NCBI GenBank assembly: GCA_963824595.1
Contig: CAWGPY010000005.1
Span: 124,001 to 188,000 of the forward strand
Reading direction: 5' to 3'
Source of the DNA: Cybelea sp963824595
GTDB lineage: Bacteria > Vulcanimicrobiota > Vulcanimicrobiia > Vulcanimicrobiales > Vulcanimicrobiaceae
Length of the DNA stretch: 64,000 bases
Position numbers and translations under genes: made by a program. Positions 62,095 through 64,000 of the stretch are shown here, in pieces (position 1 is the first letter of the stretch; each line of letters starts with the position of its first letter). The notes beneath the pieces are model-generated. The model did no database searches and had not been told where the DNA came from. It worked only from the letters and a program-made list of their open reading frames with translations.

Positions 62095-62198
62095 GGCGAC
62101 AGGCTAGCGGACCGGCGCGAATTACTTGTGAAGGACCTGGGCTCGATTCTTCACGATTGCTTCATCGCGAGGTAACCGCCCCGCGATACTCTGACACG

Positions 62199-63614
62199 AT
62201 GAAGCGCGTTATCGTCCTCTTCACGGTCGTTCTGCTCGCGGCATGCGCCGGGCGAAGCGACGACCTCGCGACCGTCGCGGTCACCCGCGGCCCGATCGCT
62301 CAAACGGTTTCCGCTTCGGGCACGTTGGCCGCCCAAGATACGGTGCTGGTCGGCTCTCAGGACTCGGGGACCATCCAAGCGATCTACGTGGACTACAACA
62401 GCCAGGTTCGTAAGGGTCAGGTGCTCGCGCGCCTGGACCCTAGCCTCTTCATCGCGCAGCTCGACCAGGCCGCGGCAACGCTGGGCCAGTTGACGGCCCA
62501 GCGAGCCGCCGCCGCAGCAACAGCCTCCGGCTCGCTGTCCGCGAGCTCGGCCGCCCGGCGGACCGCGGAGGCGCAGGCGGCGCAGATCGCAGCGGCCGAC
62601 GAAGACGTCCAAAAGGCGCGCAGCTCCCTGGGCCTCGCGTTGCTGACGCTTCATCGCGACCGAGCGCTGTTGAGGCAGGGATACGTCGCGCAAAACGTGG
62701 TGGACGGCGACGTCACGAACGCTGCGGCGGCACACGACGCCCTCGTCGCCGCGCAGACGGAGGCACAAACCTCGCGCCTGACGAGCAGCGCCGGCGCGTA
62801 TCAAGCGGGAAGCTCCGCGGCGCAGGCGGTCGGGGCGGCGGCTTCGCAGCGGGCCGGCGACGCCGCGATGCGTGCGGCGAGCGCCGCCGTGCGCCAAGCG
62901 CAGATCAACCTCGATCACGCGACGATCACCTCGCCGGTGGACGGCACGGTGATTCAGCGCAACGTCTCCGTGGGCCAGACGGTCGCGGCCGCCTTGCAGG
63001 CGCCGACGCTCTTCACGATTGCGAAGAATCTGACCAAGATGGAACTCGACATCGCCGTCGGCGAGCCCGACGTCGGCGCGGTCCGCGCGGGTCAGCGCGT
63101 CGAGTTCACGGTGCTCGCCTATCCCGGCCGGACGCTCGAGACCACCATCGCGCAAGTGCGCCAAAACCCGACCGTCATCAATAACGTCACCACCTACAAC
63201 AGCGTGGCCTATCCCAGCAATCATGACGGCGCTCTGCGGCCCGGCATGACCGCCAACGTACGCCTTACGATCGCGACCTACCCCGATGCGCTGATCGTGC
63301 CGCTCGCGGCCCTGCAGTGGCGTCCCAGCGCTGCAGCTGTCCGTAAGTATCGTGTGGTGACGTCGCCGTCGGGCGAGGGCATTACGGTTGCGCCTTCCAT
63401 TTGGGGGCAAACGGGCGCGGGCGCCGACATCTCGGTATCCCCCGGCGGGCAAGCGCGGTGCTACGTCCTCCAGGGGCGAACGCTCCGCGAAGCGCGCGTC
63501 GACGTGCTGGCGATCGACGGAGCCAGGGTCGGAGTGCGCGCCGCCGGCGCGGTGCTTGCGTCCGACGCTCGCGTGGTCGTCGACGATGGCACCGCCGCCA
63601 CGGCGTCGCCGTGA
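62199..63614 (+). CDS. MacA-type periplasmic adaptor lipoprotein
   Basis: 471 residues. Lipobox VVLLAACAGR; biotinyl-lipoyl half SGTIQAIYVDYNSQVRKGQVLARLD; long Ala-rich helical hairpin (about 85-235); second lipoyl half ITSPVDGTVIQRNVSVGQTV; barrel domain VGEPDVGAVRAGQRVEF. Such adaptors link an inner-membrane exporter to an outer-membrane channel. The MacB-like ATPase gene overlaps its stop as GTGA. Confidence 0.9.
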   Translation: MKRVIVLFTVVLLAACAGRSDDLATVAVTRGPIAQTVSASGTLAAQDTVLVGSQDSGTIQAIYVDYNSQVRKGQVLARLDPSLFIAQLDQAAATLGQLTAQRAAAAATASGSLSASSAARRTAEAQAAQIAAADEDVQKARSSLGLALLTLHRDRALLRQGYVAQNVVDGDVTNAAAAHDALVAAQTEAQTSRLTSSAGAYQAGSSAAQAVGAAASQRAGDAAMRAASAAVRQAQINLDHATITSPVDGTVIQRNVSVGQTVAAALQAPTLFTIAKNLTKMELDIAVGEPDVGAVRAGQRVEFTVLAYPGRTLETTIAQVRQNPTVINNVTTYNSVAYPSNHDGALRPGMTANVRLTIATYPDALIVPLAALQWRPSAAAVRKYRVVTSPSGEGITVAPSIWGQTGAGADISVSPGGQARCYVLQGRTLREARVDVLAIDGARVGVRAAGAVLASDARVVVDDGTAATASP

Positions 63615-64000
63615 TACCCACGGTCCGAACGGAGACCCTGTCGCGGACGTTCCCGAGCGGAAAGAACGTCGTCGCGGCGGTTGACGACGTGACGTTCACC
63701 CTGATGCCCGGCGAGTTCACGGCGATCATGGGCCCATCCGGCTCGGGGAAGTCGACGTTCATGAACGTCATCGGCTGCCTCGACCGCCCGACGTCGGGAA
63801 AGTATTTTCTCGACGGCATCGACACCGCGACGCTGGATTCCGACGATCTCGCTCGTCTGCGCCGAACCAAGCTCGGCTTCATCTTTCAGCAGTACAATCT
63901 GCTGCCGCGCACCACGGCGCTGGAGAACGCCGAACTGCCGATGATCTATGCCGGCGTTCCCTCGCGCGACCGGCGCGCGCTCGCCCGGCAGGCGCTGATG
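63611..64000 (+). CDS. MacB/LolD-type ABC transporter ATPase (partial)
   Basis: The first 130 codons of a gene cut by the window edge, starting at a GTG overlapping the adaptor stop. Walker A is GPSGSGKST and the Q-loop is GFIFQQYNLLPRTTALEN, which is typical of the MacB/LolD exporter group. Whether a permease domain is fused cannot be seen. Confidence 0.88.
   Translation, partial: MIPTVRTETLSRTFPSGKNVVAAVDDVTFTLMPGEFTAIMGPSGSGKSTFMNVIGCLDRPTSGKYFLDGIDTATLDSDDLARLRRTKLGFIFQQYNLLPRTTALENAELPMIYAGVPSRDRRALARQALM

Overview
The window is a G+C-rich bacterial chromosome segment, densely packed, with about 63 protein genes and very short or overlapping gene junctions (ATGA, GTGA, TTGA and TGATG). 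It has many lipoprotein and Sec signal peptides. Several features point to a diderm envelope: a CsgG-like protein and a MacA-type adaptor with a MacB-type ATPase. The mix of exported phosphoesterases, beta-propeller proteins, copper oxidases, a ba3-type oxidase and many signalling genes suits an uncultivated aerobic soil or sediment heterotroph. The overall style recalls Candidatus Eremiobacterota (WPS-2), but that is inference: no rRNA or other phylogenetic marker is present. I saw no tRNA, rRNA, CRISPR array, insertion sequence, integrase or phage gene.

Layout. 1-3.4 kb: two tandem Asp-box (VPS10/BNR-like) exported propeller proteins, the first cut by the window edge. 3.4-8.3 kb (minus): a serine hydrolase followed by three tandem paralogous lipoprotein phosphoesterases of the phospholipase C/AcpA family, linked by identical 32-bp overlaps. 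8.3-14.8 kb: a sugar porter and a glycosyltransferase, then hydantoinase/oxoprolinase subunits A and B. 14.8-20.5 kb: two paralogous small secreted proteins flanking a beta-lactamase-fold protein that has lost its catalytic residues, a DUF885 peptidase, and a PDZ-membrane-GAF protein. 20.5-26 kb: a PEP mutase-like protein, an Nramp-related transporter, an M48-RDD fusion, a CsgG-like protein and a NirK-like copper protein. 26-34.6 kb: an exported adenosine-deaminase-like hydrolase, a SRAP protein, membrane proteins, a GT39 glycosyltransferase and an OmpR/histidine kinase pair.

34.6-43 kb: a non-coding stretch with a strong terminator and possible structured RNA, two small exported proteins (one with Gly/Asn repeats), an acetyltransferase, a DnaQ-like exonuclease, a PAS-GAF-SpoIIE-HATPase phosphatase and a TM0106-type nuclease-helicase. 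43-55 kb: mostly lipoproteins and exported proteins (HExxE protein, multicopper oxidase, HAF-type propeller), an operator-controlled membrane protein/winged-helix operon running into uppS, then PhzF and aspartic-protease-like genes, and a lipoprotein whose ribosome-binding site lies inside a hairpin.

55.4-64 kb: a signalling and respiration block. It holds two single-domain receivers, a PAS histidine kinase, a 61-residue protein resembling a lone histidine-kinase dimerisation helix, and an OmpR regulator. After these comes an operon of an SRPBCC-like protein and ba3 cytochrome oxidase subunits IIa, II and I, then a universal stress protein and a MacA/MacB-type exporter that runs off the right edge. 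The most unusual items are the mini-DHp protein, the SRPBCC-like protein fused by overlap to the ba3 operon (with a paralogue 3 kb away), start codons of divergent genes sharing one CATG, the 32-bp overlap triplet, the SD-sequestering hairpin, and the catalytically stripped beta-lactamase fold protein.
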